This document shows positions 12,351-25,467 of a DNA stretch of 64,000 bases, piece after piece (the first letter of the stretch is position 1; the number at the start of each line of letters is the position of its first letter). Source of the stretch: Isoetes taiwanensis. Lineage: Eukaryota; Streptophyta; Lycopodiopsida; Isoetales; Isoetaceae. Made by a program: the position numbers and the translations under genes. Under the pieces are notes generated by a model, which searched no databases, was not told the DNA's origin, and saw only the letters and a program-made list of their open reading frames with translations. The stretch spans positions 5,524,209-5,588,208 of the forward strand of contig JAJEKV010000036.1 in NCBI GenBank assembly GCA_021234155.1, in the 5' to 3' direction.

Positions 12351-14062
12351 TGTGACGTTCCAAAGATAATATGCGGTAAGAATACGGCTTCATGCTTTCG
12401 TACATGTCATCTTAATGACATGTACACGAAACCGTAAAGGGTTGCACCTTAGGGGCAACCTCTTATGTTGCACATGTCTATAAACATATGCATTTAACCC
12501 CTTTGCCACATGGCAAAACCCTATATGTCCGTTTAGCCCTAACCCTAAAAGGTCATGTAAAAAGGAACAAAAGGGAAAATCCTAAACCTTTCCATTTTCA
12601 TATTTCGACTTGAGCCATTCTAGCCAAGCCAAAGTGCTAATTTGCATTGCCGGATCTTTGTCAAGTCGTCTTTGCACAACAGATTTTCAAGGTTCAACCG
12701 TCTTCGACCCAAGCAAAGGCATGGATGCGATTCGAGGGTGCGAGGAGCAAGCCGGGGATCGTAAAATTGATGATTACATTTGTGCAATGCCGATTTTAGT
12801 CCCAATGAGCTGGGTTAGCATGTTAGACTAGCCTTAGTAGCTTTATAGATTCTGAGACCACCAGCCTAACAAAGGAACCTAACCATGTATGTTTAGGTAG
12901 ATACACTAGATGTTATTCTGTATTTCAATTTTATGTGATGATGTTCTATTCTATACGTACTCCTGTGTATTGGGAAGGGGAATGGAGACCTTGAAAGCTT
13001 TAGTAGTTGATGTATCTAGATAGCCTCATTAATTCTCAATTAATGCGGCCCACGCGGATAAGAGCCCGTCTGGATAACTAACCCGATAAGAAGGCCATGT
13101 TCCATTGCGGGGTGTGTAAAGGGTAAAAGCATGTTAGGGTGTCCCTTAAAAAGTATTATTTAGTGACTAAAAAAGTACCTAAAAAGGTACCGGAGATCGG
13201 CACCGGGTACCCGGGATAATATATATTTTAGGCCATGTTCCTTAACTTTGAATATTAATGTGTCCTTGACTTTTATTTTTGGACCTTTGTACTAGTTTTT
13301 AAGGAAAATCCCTCCCAAGTACTCTAGTGTGTGTAAAAAGTGGTACACCCTAACATGGATGGATCAGCGATCGGATAGGCCTAATGGCTTTACAAATGCG
13401 TGTGGGCAAGGCATGGGCTCACGACACCTCTTGGGTGATACGTCACCTTCAATGAGGTTCAAGTCATAAATAGGCCGTGGCCCTCTAGCCACCTGTGATG
13501 GGTATGCATACCTCTAGAGGGAGTGATCTCCTCCTACCTCATCGGGATTGGGGAGATGAAACACGGGAGGAGCCCCTTGGCTATGCACTTTCGGCGGGGC
13601 TATAGTCCAGTCCCAAGACTTATCAGCCTATTCTGCAAAGTATGCACAGGAGGGGCAGATGGAGAGGACTACCCAACAGCTATGTTCCTATGCCAGTCCA
13701 ATTCATTGACATGAATTTTGTCTGCAATGACTTCGGAGACCGAGCGCCAGTCCATTCCCCTTGAGTCCGAGCCTCGAGTAGGATCTCCCCATGTTGATGT
13801 TGTTGACGTTGTTGGCGTTCTTACACATGTATGCTATGGAGAGCCACCCCTCGAGGTGGAGCTATTTATATTGGATGTCAAGTGCTCATGTTTATTTATG
13901 CTTAAATCCCGAGGGAAGACGGGATAAATGACATCCATTCTTCCTCATCGATTCCTTGCCAAGGGATTGGGGTGTCGTGGGCGGCCTCTCTCGGCTTGGT
14001 TGCGGAGGATGAACTCCGGCTTCTAATATGATGGGAGCATCGTAGATGAAGTAGGGGGCGTC
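12351..14062 (+). repeat. 5' LTR of second-family element, copy A
   Basis: It starts TGTGACGTTCC like the first LTR family but diverges afterwards. It ends near GGGGCGTC, just before a tRNA-iMet-like primer site at 14066. It contains a damaged copy of the MITE-like insert (about 13121-13357), in which the right terminal repeat is incomplete. It corresponds to 38851-40673. Confidence 0.7.
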
Positions 14063-14065
14063 GAG

Positions 14066-14078
14066 TGGTATCCAGAGC
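14066..14078 (+). other. Primer binding site, second-family element, copy A
   Basis: TGGTATCCAGAGC is one inserted base away from TGGTATCAGAGC, the complement of the plant initiator-Met tRNA 3' end. It lies a few bases after the LTR end. Confidence 0.65.
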
Positions 14079-14742
14079 TATGATCTTGGTAGATCAAGAT
14101 CGAGCACCCACCAATTCCACGATAGAACTAACGGTAGACCTTCAGTCTTGGGGATAACAACCCAAGCATGAACCTCGAAAATTGGGAAATTTTTTTTCCA
14201 TCTTTAAAACAATAAGCTAAGCTAATGTTAATTAGGAAAAGTAAAATAAAAAACGTTAAGAGACCTGAAAATTTTGGCCATTAGGGGTAACCCCTCCCGC
14301 AGTCGCCGGGGACCCTTAGCTAAATTTTAGCTTCGAGGATCTCGTGCATTTGTGTGATGTTTGACCATTATTGACCTAGAAAGATGCATAATTAGAGTGA
14401 TCTAATAGCACATGGCAGCTTAGAATTTGAATTTAAGCGAGAAACTCAAGCTAAAATTTAGAAACCTAAAATAGAGCGGGCCTCAAGCTAAAATTTAGAG
14501 CGGGTCTGTGTGAGTGGTAGCGATACTTGTTATCTAAAAGAATGTAAGGTTTTAATCCAGCTAATACTAATGCTTTAAATAATGATATAACATGAAAATT
14601 GCGAGTCGGAACCCTAAAACCCTAGACCTATAAATAGACCCTTAGGGTTCTTCATTCTCACTATACTCCTCCAACTTGCACGCTCCAACCAAGAAGGCAA
14701 TTTTTAGGCTTCGGAAGAGGCCCGATTGCAATATTTCAAAAC

Positions 14743-16100
14743 ATGGCCTCAGAACAAACGAGCGGTTTAAGTGGTTGTGGAGGACGGATCGATAAAAGCG
14801 TCCAAGTGCTTGCCATCGAGCGTATACAGAGAGGCCTCGAGAGCGAGCTAGAAATGAAGAGACCCCAAACCAAACCTGGACTGTCAAACCCATCAAACCC
14901 GAGAAGCGAGGAGGATAGAGATGTGGAGGGCGATGATGAGGAGGGACCGTGCAACAGAAGAAGTTGCCCCATTCCATCAAGAAAATCAGCAAGAAGAAGA
15001 GGAAAGCCAAAAGAAGGAGACTTGTAGAGAAGGTGGAACTCTTGAAGCAGAGGGAGGACAAGGGGAAAGACCCAACTCTTTCGAAGAAACCCCAAGAAAA
15101 CCAAGAACAACAAAGGGGGGTAAAGATAACAGAGGGGGATCCCGATAGGCCGGCATCGTCCTCATCAGACACAGAGTCGGACGATGATGCTTGGAGGATC
15201 CCCGGCTAGACGGAAGGATTGGGACCCTCCAATCCCAACAACTAGGAAGTTGCAGCACCACCTCTCTACCCGACTTGGCTGAAATCAGCTGCAAATCCTA
15301 AGAAGGCCAAGCCAGCACGGGAGTCGTATGTACTCAAGCACGAGCGAGAGTACAAGAAGAAACTGAAGGAGTACAATGAATACATGAAGATCAGGGAAAA
15401 TTTTAAGGATTCTATAATTTTGTATAAGTATATAATGAATTGGCCATTCTTTGTAAAATATGTCCCCAAAAAGTGCAAAATGAATCGCCATTTTTCCAAT
15501 TTTTTTTCTAATATGGCTTTGAACCCAATTGGCAATTTTTGAACCAAAATCTAACAATTTGTAGCTCAAATGGCGATTTTTTAGCTAGATTCTTATTAAA
15601 ATAGAGCTAGTTGCCCAAGCATAAAGAAATTAAGCTATAAATGTGTTTAAGTTACATGTTGTATGAATTTGAATTCATGCCCCATGTATTTCAATAATGC
15701 ACAGATTGCGGGTAGGGAGAATCGAAAATTGGATGTCGGAATCTTCGGATCTAGTTCTCACTTGGGACTAAAATGGCCCCAAAGTCGATACCACTCCAAC
15801 TAGCAAACATCTAATTGGCCATTCTAATGTCGTAATAGGCAATAAAGTGCCACGAAATGGCGAATCTGCAGGTAATCCATAGGTAAGGCATCCTACTCAA
15901 GGCGGGCCGCCGCTAAACTGTAATTTGTGGCCAAATGGCCCGGGAACACTAAAATTTTTTGAAGATGAAGATGTACGAGGCGTACTCCAAGTACTACAAA
16001 GAAAACAAGGTGACGTACGTTGAAGGAAGAAGGCCAACAAAGGATAACACCTTGAATCCACCCCCAGAAAGACCCCTACCACCAAAGAAGCCCATGAAGT
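14743..16100 (+). pseudogene. Charged-linker ORF of second-family element, copy A
   Basis: Degraded frames rich in Lys, Glu, Asp and Ser (14743-15027, 14949-15209), followed by a segment reading REYKKKLKEYNEYMK near 15345. These parallel the linker of the H3-like ORF of the first family. No H3 fold is visible before the LINE starts near 16155. See 41326-42690 for the other copy. Confidence 0.5.
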
Positions 16101-16154
16101 GAAAGACGGACTCGTGCTTCGCCAAAGCTGCTCCGAAGATTCGTCTTTGGGCAC

Positions 16155-19100
16155 TTATTTTTATTTATTTATTTATTTTATGTCTAATGCTCGCTTGAGC
16201 CTTGAGAGGCTATGGAGCACATGAACAAACCAATTACAGTTTTAAAAGCAAGGTGCGGTGTGCATCTACCGCCCTTACATATGGTGCCAATATCAATGGC
16301 TCTGTAGAGAGTAGTGAATAAAAATCTAATACATGGATGTCATAGTTCTGCCTAATGTCTTCATATCCAGAGCATTCCACGAAAACATGATTCTCATCTT
16401 CCACACAACCTGAATTGCATATCTTACATGCAGCTCTTCAATTGGAACTCGACCATCTTCCTATCTCAATTTCCAATCTATGAGACCCGGATCTGTATGC
16501 TCGGCAAGTAATTTCCTTTGAGTGGAGATAGATTTGTTTTCAAATAGGATTGATTTGTCATACCTTTCCATGTGATTAACATTTACGTCTGATGGCATGC
16601 ATTTCCCGATTGGCCCATAGTTTACGGACCGCTTGTCTTTCTAGAAGGACTCTAAGCTCCTGCTTATTTGTAGGACAAGTCGACAAATCAAGCCCCCATC
16701 TGTTAGCCGAGGATATCGGGTTTAGGTTCCCACGCTGAATTTTCCATGGCTTGGTGTGACGGTACCGGTCGGGATCTAATGCCTTAATTCTGGTATAAAA
16801 TTTATAGCAAAAAAAAGCCCTTCAACCTCAAGTGGAAGCAAGCCACCCTCTGCAAGCATTATGGCAAACGGAATTTGTGCCTTGATACCCAACTCAATTT
16901 TCAAGAACAATTTCAGAAATTCCTTCAACTTGTGTCCACATTAGGTGGTGAGATGTCTGTCCCCAAATTGGGACACCATATAACCTGCGGTTTGGACTAA
17001 TGCTTTGAATAAAATGCCCTTCAAGTTCCAATCAGAGATAGGCTCATTTACATTTTGCCAACATACTAAAGAGAGTCTTCCGCCTTGAATTCTCCTATTA
17101 ATACAATTTTTCCAACTGCGTAGTTGAAGAGATGTAGATTCCAAGGTATTTATATGAATCTATTGTCTCCATAATCGCCCCCCTGTATGTGAATTCGATT
17201 GCGTCCCTTGTTCCAAAGACCATTACCTTAGATTTGGAAAGATTGACACTCATTTGCTTTGCATCCGCGAAGCTCTCAAGCAACAGGATGTTCTTGTAAA
17301 GTAGACTTCATGCTAGCAATCAAGACCACATCATCTGCATAGAGAAGAAGGGATGAGATAGTCACCCAAGTTAGTCCACAAGCGACACGGCCCTCAACCA
17401 TTCGTCCAGTTCATCTATGAAAACTCCAAATAAAGTCGGAGAGAGTGGGCACCCTCGAACTCCTACCGTATACGATTTTTAATGTCAAGATCCCATGACA
17501 CCTTAATCAGAACTTCTTCATATAATTGAGACAACTGCGAGCTCTCAAATCTTATGAACTCAATGTGAATTAATATGTCAGAGCTTTCACGAATTGTGTC
17601 CGAATGCCTTGAAAAAATCTATGAAGGCTATGTATAGGGATTTATTAGGTGCCTTTGCTCTTTCTATCAAAGCCCTGGTGTGAGCCGCACGTGATCCAAA
17701 GTCTTTGTGTCTTGATACGAAACCCGGCTTGATATTGAGGCGGGCTTGGAGGCTATTCACCCATGAGCTTAGCTTGGTTTCCCACAAAGGCAAGAGTTTG
17801 GAGAATATCTGCCAATTAGAATAGTTACGTAATTGCTTATGAGCTTCTGTCTCCTCCCTTATGAATTGGATGGACCTTATTTACTCTCGGTTGGCTGGTA
17901 GCCCATGAATGAGGCTTTTATTTAGGAGCTCTGTTAAAATATCTATTGTCTTCCCCTCCATTTAAGGAGTTCCATGCAAAGGCCATCATCATCCACTGCC
18001 TTGTTATTTGATGCTTTTGATAGACATGCTGTACATCGCTTTTGTGAGCAGATCCATGCATAGGAGCCATTTTTGGCATGCTACAAGTGCCCTCCTTTTC
18101 ATAAAGTAAATTTAGCGGATCTTTATTGGCTATATTAGCTTCTTTGTTAGAAGTCAAGTACATTCCAAACTTTTGGATCTTTAGCAGTTCTCACGTATTT
18201 TGGCATGATATGCCCTTTTTTATTTCTTATGAATACTTTATACCATCCGGGTTTGCGGATGCAAAATTGTGGTAACTTTTTTTCAGCTTCTCCACATTCC
18301 ACCACCAAGAGTTGCGGGGGCTTACCTTGCCGGGTGTCTCTTTGATAGCCCAAAGATTTTGCTCCTGATGTGAATAATAAGATGTCTTGAAAAAGGGATG
18401 CATCTTTTTCAAAAGTTCCTGTCCAATCTACAGCAAAGTGATTCTTCTAAATGTTTCCCATATGCCTCATGCAAGCTATATCTGATTTTTCGGCTTGGGT
18501 TGGAAGCTTAGTGCTTGTGTGGGTTGAGCCATTGCCTTCAACTCCATATGGAGAGGGGCATGATCCGATTACGGAAGATGTTCTCCTATGTAAAAAGTCT
18601 CCAATAATCTCTTTGTCTTTTGCCAACAAATAATCAATCGTGCTACCTCTGCATGGTTCTTATAAGTCAATTTTTCAGTTTAGGAATGAACTAATCCCAT
18701 TGATGATTTTCAGGTGACAAGGCGGCTCAGCTCAGGTAACCTTTGGCCCATTTCATTCATTGATGTATCACCTGATATACGATCATAAGTAGGGTCTTCA
18801 ATCTCGTCCAAGGATGACATTTGCCGTTCTTCATAAGCCTTAGCTTGTTGGATTACTGTCTGACCCATTGAAATCTCCTATGATGAGAGTGTCTCCAAGA
18901 GCTGAGTATTCTAAAATGTCCGAATAGATGTTTCCATAAGGATTATCCTTATCTAAATCTGTTTTTTTTTGTATATATGGGGCCGCCGGGAGCAAAGTAG
19001 CGAGGCATGAAACGAGGTCGCCCTCTACCATTTATTTGCAAAACATATGAATTGTTTGTTCGAGTCTTGTTTGATGACCTCTAATCCAAATCGCATTATC

Positions 19101-19975
19101 AATCTTCTTGTAAATGGCAATGCCCCAAACCCTCGCCTGCCCTGTTTCCTTTACATTCCACACATGATCTAGCGACACATAACCGCACATCCGGAGGAAG
19201 TCGAGATTGGTGAGCCCAAGTTTAATTGAAGCGAGCAAGTCTTGGTGTTTCCATATCTCTGCAGTAGCATTTATCTTGGCCTGAATTAGTCCATGAGTGT
19301 TCCATGGATCGACTTTTCGCGAAGGCCCTTAATTCCTATTTGTGCCTCCCGTTGGTGATAATTACCTTCCCTTTTGATCAAGGTAGGCAACTAAGCCCTT
19401 ATCTCGAGCATCTTTCACCTTAGACCATTCAATTTGCGCACTCAAGCTGGCACGGAGTTAAATCCGGTCGGCCAAATCTCCTCTCCTTTTAGTGCGCTCC
19501 TATTGAGAAGTACCACGATCTCACGGCTTCCTTTGTCTCAAAATTTCACAAGTATTGGGTCGGCCATATGATGAACCCTGTTTTTCTAATCTGCGAGAAG
19601 CTACATGTAAAGGATCATGTAAGCGCATTTTTCCGTGAAAACCTCCTTACCGTGTCAAATCCTCTCCTTCAATCTCGGCAATCCAGATATCTTAATGTTT
19701 TAGTTCTAATTTCTCGATCCATCTGTTCGGACGAAAACCTTGGCCTGGTGAATCTTCATTTGTTCTTTAGTTGTTGTAGCAACCAAAGAGGCTAATTTGT
19801 TCTCTAGATCCGCCATCCGCCTTTGAAACTGTGAAAGTGCCTTTTGCGCATTGGAGACCAATTCTGCAAAGAGATGATCCTTGTTTTGGATATGCATCTT
19901 TTGAGAAAGCTTTTGATTGCCACTCAGATCTAAGACTCAAGATTTCGCTTTCAATTGACTAGAGCCCCGATTTGG
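16155..19975 (-). mobile_element. LINE, minus strand, copy A (decayed)
   Basis: Counterpart of 42743-46560. The 3' end is marked by a (TAAA)n-type tail at about 16155-16180 (plus strand reads ATTT repeats). Fragments of the zinc-binding C terminus, RT (17098-17793), endonuclease (18840-19238) and ORF1 coiled coil (19706-19897) can be followed in shifting frames. No intact ORF remains in this copy as written. Confidence 0.7.
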
Positions 19976-20828
19976 ATACAACCGGTTCATCCCTAAGCTC
20001 TTTGTCACCATCCCCTAGTTTGGAAAGATTTGCAACTCCAAAAATGATGGGCAAATTTGTTATTAGTTGTCATTCCAATTAGAAGCAAAAGATGGTCTGT
20101 AAATTATGATCCAACATTTTCTTGGCCACCTTCCAAAATGGTAGAGAAAAGAACAATCCATCACAATCGCCGAGTCTTGTCCAGTCAAATGAATCTACAA
20201 ATTTTACAAACATGGATAACATGCGCTTCCTTTGTATATCAAATATTTTCCGTGTTCGATGCTTGGGATAACTCATGCTATAAGGTTTTGATGTAGGTCT
20301 TAACCTCATGTAAGATGCCTTTGAATTGTTCAAAAAATAGCGTGACCGCCTTGTTTAAAGACTAATTTTTAACCTTCTCTATTGGCGCTTTTCTGCTCTC
20401 TCATAAGCTCTTGATGGAGTCTAATAACAAAACGCTTTTTATGTTGTTCACCAAACATCCATATACATTTATTACTAAACAAGCATCATTGCATATGCTT
20501 GCTGGCCTAAATTAATACTAAAATTTAAGGTGTTAATCACCCCAAAATTATAATCACAGATCAGATTTTTTTCTGTGAAGACCTGGCGAAGATGTTGCAA
20601 GTTCAAAACTCAAGATTTCTTTGAGTCGTGGCTGAAATGGCATGTGCCACATGATAAGTTGCTCTAATATCTAATTGCCCACCAAGTTTCAGAAGCGAGA
20701 ATTAAGAACGAATTAAAGATTCCTCAAATTACTACTGTATCCCGCTAGGTCAGAAATTCTATATGATTTCAAGGTTCTCAAAATAGAATTGAAATTCTCC
20801 AAGAGTTCCATTAACGAACCAAAAAAAA
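19976..20828 (-). pseudogene. Third-family gypsy Gag N-terminus and leader, copy A
   Basis: Noisy copy of 46560-47370: Gag N-terminal codons (piece at 20079-20333), then leader and a poor primer site just left of the LTR at 20829. It lies 5' of, and in the same direction as, the LINE. Confidence 0.55.
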
Positions 20829-21612
20829 TGTTAACAAACCCCCACTTTGATAACATATATAGATTCTCATCTAAGAAATAAGCTTCGAAACATTTCAAAT
20901 AATCATTCAAGTAGAATGAGAACTCACCCAAGTACTTCCAAATATGCATTCCAATTCACCCCTCGTAGCCTCTTCCGTTGTTGCTTGAATTCCAATGGTA
21001 AGTTAAGCGATATGAGCAAATTGATTAGAATGGATTAAAAATGCAATGCACTCCTATTAGGACTCAGAATCAATGAGATTTCACCAGGAGGACGCGGGCA
21101 GCCGCGATAAAAAGCTTTAAACCAGAAGCCCGAGCAGGAAACCCCGAAATCAACCAATGTTTCTAATCCAAAATCGATCTTATCATTTAGGGTCCAAAAC
21201 CGCTGCACTTTAGGGTGCGGTGAAGAAATTCTTGGTCAAAAACAGCTGTGTCGCTTGACCCAATTCGGGATTTTGCTTTACGCTCTTGCTTAATTAGGGT
21301 TTTCTTAATGAAATTTGCTTAAGACATTCATTATTGTTTAGCCCTTATTATATTATTACGTGAGGGAGACAAAATGCACTGAAACACACATCAACAATAT
21401 TACGACAAATAACCTCTTCTATTCAAATCTCCCTAAAAACAACAACAACGTACTTGCTCCTTATATAGTTTCAACAAACAATTCCACCGCTCTTCATAGT
21501 TTTACATACATGGCGCAGTTAATAAATAACTTCAACCTTTAAATATTAAAAGTCTACTTGTTCCAACTTCTAACATCTACTTTATCCCAGTAACTTCAAT
21601 AGTCATTTCTAT
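20829..21612 (-). repeat. Third-family LTR, copy A, truncated
   Basis: Starts (plus strand) TGTTAACAAAC and matches 47371 onward and 59718 onward, but similarity stops at about 21612, roughly 120 bases before the true LTR end. This abrupt stop is the best candidate for the join between the two 26.5-kb copies. It is far noisier than the two other LTR copies, which are nearly identical to each other. Confidence 0.65.
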
Positions 21613-23362
21613 ACCGTGAACTTTATCTATCTCCTTTGTCTCAAGTTGAGATGTAGTTTGGGTGAAGACATACTATAGACTCGTGGTCCGTGATCTAATT
21701 GGAACTTCCTTCCCAATAGATAGTATCTCCATATTCTCAATGCTCTCACCATTATTAGCAACTCATAGTCGTGGGTTGGGTAGCGATTTCGCATCATTCA
21801 TCTTCCTTGAATCATAAGCTACCACTCTCTCCTCCTGCATCAACACCTCTTGTTGCAATCTTGCTAGCATCAATTGCCACCAACTTATCTTTCTCTCGAT
21901 CGGCAATATTAAGATGGGGGCCGTCGTAAAGCTTCCTTCAATGTCTCAAATGTTGCATGGCCCTTCTTTTGCCAATGACTCACCCAATTTTTTATCTTCA
22001 CCGCCTTTGATGAGGTCCATTAATGGTGTTGCTACATTTGCAAAGTTCCCTAATGCTTTCATGAATACCACAAGTTTCGATGAAGCTCCTCACTTCATGG
22101 ATGTTCTTCGATGGCCGGGCCAATCAATTACCGCTTCAATCTTTGTAGGATCGCTGAAAGCCTCTTTCATCAGAATTACGCCCCAAGTGACTTGGATAGC
22201 TTGGCAGAAAGTTAATGTCTCCCGAACTTTTTTTTCAAGTACCTTCCTCAAGTGTTGGGCATGCTCCTCCAAGGATTTGTCAGAGACTAGAATGTCATCA
22301 AAGAAAACTATGATGAACATATTTAGAAACTCACAAAATGTCGCTCATGAGTCTCATGAATGTTCTTTGGGGCATTGAACAACCCAAATGGCATCACTAT
22401 GAGCTCAGAATGACCATATCTCGCTTTGAATGCAGTCTTATGAATGTCCGCTTCCTTGATCCCCGATCCGATGGTAGCCCGACCTCAAGTCTATCTTAGA
22501 GAAAACTTTTGCTTTTGCAAAATTGATCCATCAAATCATCCGGACGTGGCAGCGCATACTTGTTCTTGATGGTGTGCTTGTTCAATTGACGCATAGTCAA
22601 TGCACATTCTCGAGACTTCCATCTTTCTTCTTGACAAATAGGATTTGCACCGAATCCGGTGAGACACTAGGTCTTATAAACTCTAGGTCTAGCAACTCCT
22701 CAGTATTTGCTTCTTCAATGCCATCAACTTCGAGGTGACATTCTGTAAGGTGCCTTACTTGTCGGGCTTAGTCCCCATTCAGGTGTTATTTTACATTTGA
22801 CTCCTCCCGTAAGGTGGAAGTTGTTTGATCTCATCCGGGAATAAATTATGGAATTCCCTTCACTATCTTGGCTATTGGCTAGCCTTGTTCAATGCTTTGG
22901 CCTCCTTGTCTTCTTTCTCGTTTCTCGCTCCTCAACTTGAAGCTTAAAGACATAGGCCACTTGCTTCTTCTTTATGCATCTAAGTAAGTTCTTACTAGAC
23001 ATGCATTGCATGATTGGGGTGACTTCTTTTACTTGTTATCTCAATGACTTTGCCATTTACGCCGTTAAAGTGACTTTTTACTTCCCACTATCGCCATTTA
23101 ATTGGGCAAGGTATTCCATGCCTATGATCAAATCTCATACTTGTCGATGTTTATGACTTCCCTCCCATTCCAATGTTGATACCGGCAAGTCTATGTCGGT
23201 TGATCCTCTTTCACGCTGTGGTGTCTGATTGCTCCACTTGCCAACACAACAAAGCTTAGGCTTGACTTCAAAGGTTTCAGCTTCAACAACTCTATCATCC
23301 TTGGCAAAGCAAAATTATAGGTGCTCCCCGCTTCTATCAACACTATCAAGGACTTGGTTTTG
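21613..23362 (-). pseudogene. Decayed Ty3/gypsy protease-RT fragment
   Basis: On the minus strand an RT piece contains VFFDDIL (the catalytic DD, within 22090-22320). Further right a protease-like stretch holds a Gly-Ser-Thr-x-Asn-Phe motif near 23330. Frames are broken throughout. The chromodomain LTR element inserted immediately to the right, after ACTTT. I cannot assign this fragment to a family with confidence. Confidence 0.6.
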
Positions 23363-23367
23363 ACTTT
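23363..23367. repeat. Target-site duplication, left (ACTTT)
   Basis: ACTTT directly precedes the 5' LTR and recurs directly after the 3' LTR at 38326-38330. A 5-bp duplication is normal for Ty3/gypsy integrase. Confidence 0.8.
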
Positions 23368-24985
23368 TGTGATTCAGAAATATACGCTTATGAATATGTA
23401 TATACAGTTCGTTACTATACAAGTCTACTACTGTAGCCTTGTATACCTTAGAATTGGCATGGGTGGATATCTAAGTTATGTGTATAACTTAGATAACCTT
23501 AGATAAGACCCATGTTCCACATGGCCTTATCCTATTAGGTAACCGCCACCTGGCTATATCCCAAGGGAGCTACGCGGTCATCCCATGTGGACCCTAACCT
23601 ATATTAACCTAAACCCTAACCCTAGGCCTCTTTTCCCTAGCCCTACCACCTGTGGAACCTTCTCCTTTCGACACGGAAACCCCGCTTTGAAAGCATCGCT
23701 CGTCGTGGCATAGCCTGGCCGCAGCAGCCCCCAAGTGCGTGTGCACGATCTTGAGGGAGCACGGCCACCACGCCAAGGAGCATGGAGACGCCAGAATGGG
23801 AGGAGCACTTTGGGAGCAGGTATTTGGAGTAGAGTCCATAGTAGTTCATCCGAAGTTAGCACTCCGGATGGGTCAAGATGTTGTATCTAGAGTAGAGCCA
23901 TCCTAGAACCCCCTTATTGAACATCTTCAACCCTAATCAAGGAACCCTAACTGAAGTTAGATATGTATGATTACGTTAAGATGTTCTTATGATGATTACC
24001 ATGATATGATGTTATGTGATGATGGTTGAACATGTTTGCTCCTCTTGTATTGGGGGGGGTAGAGACCTAGTAGCCTTACTTAGTAATGCTCCTATAGTTA
24101 GACCCTTTAGTTCCTATTATTATTATGCATGCATAGGAACCCACCGGACTAAGGGAGCTATGATGTGACTCGAAACACTACACAACGGGCTAGAGGAGAT
24201 ACGGAGGAAGGATCCTCGGGCCGTGGCTCTTGGGGATCCCATAGTGGGCTAGGCTTATAGTAGGTCACTGCGGTGGGCCGGGCATGGGTCCCGACACCTC
24301 TTGGGGCAATGGGTCACCGCCTCCTCAAGAGTTGCAAGTGTTGGCTTGGCTCTTGTTTGGGGAGGTAAGTCGGGACTAATCGCGGTGTCGCCATGATTCT
24401 CTAGCCTGCGGAGCCTCTAGACCACAGGAAGGGAGATGCAACCCTTCCTGCCCGACGGACCGGGGAGATGCAACACGAGTACTCCTAGATGGGTGATACC
24501 ATGGGATTCGTGATCAGGAAGGCTAGAGTGCCGAGCTTGGTCTAGCCCATCCGCAAAATGTACGGGGAGGGGTGATGGAGTGGTCAACCCTAGCCATTGT
24601 CTATAGCCAGCCCCACCATTGTTATGACTCGGTCTGCTCTATCTTGAGGCCTAGCCAGTCAGTCATCCTCCTTATGAGTCAAAGCCATGGGTAGGAGCTC
24701 TCATGTTTTATGGTATATGTTTATCTCTGATGTATCTCTGGATATATGGATGGACTACCCTTCGAGGTAGTATGATGTGTTGTTATTGCTAGTTCTGACG
24801 TTGTTTATGCTTCTGCTGTGATAGGAGCCCATAGGGGAAGGGCGCGCAAGACACTTTCGTGTCCTCTTCTCGCACCTGGTGATCCCGTCGGGGATAGACG
24901 GAGGCCCGCGGCGGTCGAAGGATTTGGATGGGGATTTCCCACTGAGTGTCTGACCGGGCCGTGATATTTAGTAGGGAGCGTCACA
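23368..24985 (+). repeat. 5' LTR, chromodomain element
   Basis: Begins TGTGATTCAG, a diverged form of TGTGACGTTCC, and ends GCGTCACA. Length is 1618 bp versus 1643 for the 3' LTR. It is visibly noisier than the 3' LTR, like copy A. Because this stretch may carry consensus error, LTR divergence should not be used for dating here. Confidence 0.85.
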
Positions 24986-24986
24986 A

Positions 24987-24998
24987 TGGTATCAGAGC
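24987..24998 (+). other. Primer binding site (tRNA-iMet)
   Basis: TGGTATCAGAGC is the exact complement of the plant initiator-Met tRNA 3' end. It sits one base after the LTR, as usual for plant LTR retrotransposons. Confidence 0.9.
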
Positions 24999-25467
24999 GA
25001 TGTTCTTGGTTGACCAGGAACTAGCACTGACCATGTCCCTAAAAGTAGTCTAAAGGGCCTAATAGGGTGCAAAATGAAAATTTCTACCATGGAACCTCGA
25101 AAATAGGGGAAAATATTTCTCCTAGGTAGTGGGTCCGTAAGAATAGGCTAAGTTGTTACATGAGGAAAAAAAGAATGAGTCAAATTAACATTCTAGTAAA
25201 ATTAGAGTGGAAATTATGCATCAACATCAGATTTCACCTAAAATGGGTCGAAGAATCATGCCAATCCGAGACCTGCGTGAAAAATGGTGCAAACTCATAA
25301 TTACCACTTCAAACCATTAGGAAAAATTCGAAATTATAGTATAATATAGCATTAAGTAGATATTAATAATTAGGTATATTGCAGTAATTAATAAGGGGGG
25401 CTAATTATTAGGCCTATTAATGGTAGGTGAATATTCCTTAGAGTATCTTCCCTTTTAAATATCTTCT
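24999..25467 (+). other. Element leader, no ORF
   Basis: AT-rich untranslated leader after the primer site; no gene is seen. It ends at ATCTTCT (25461-25467), which is repeated after the LINE poly(A) at 27172-27178 and marks the LINE insertion point. Confidence 0.6.

Noticed and set aside
1-21612. Copy A as an ancient, independently decayed element series
   Set aside because: It shares the same ACTTT flank, the LINE insertion and later lesions with copy B, has long patches of perfect identity, and its changes are not deamination-like.
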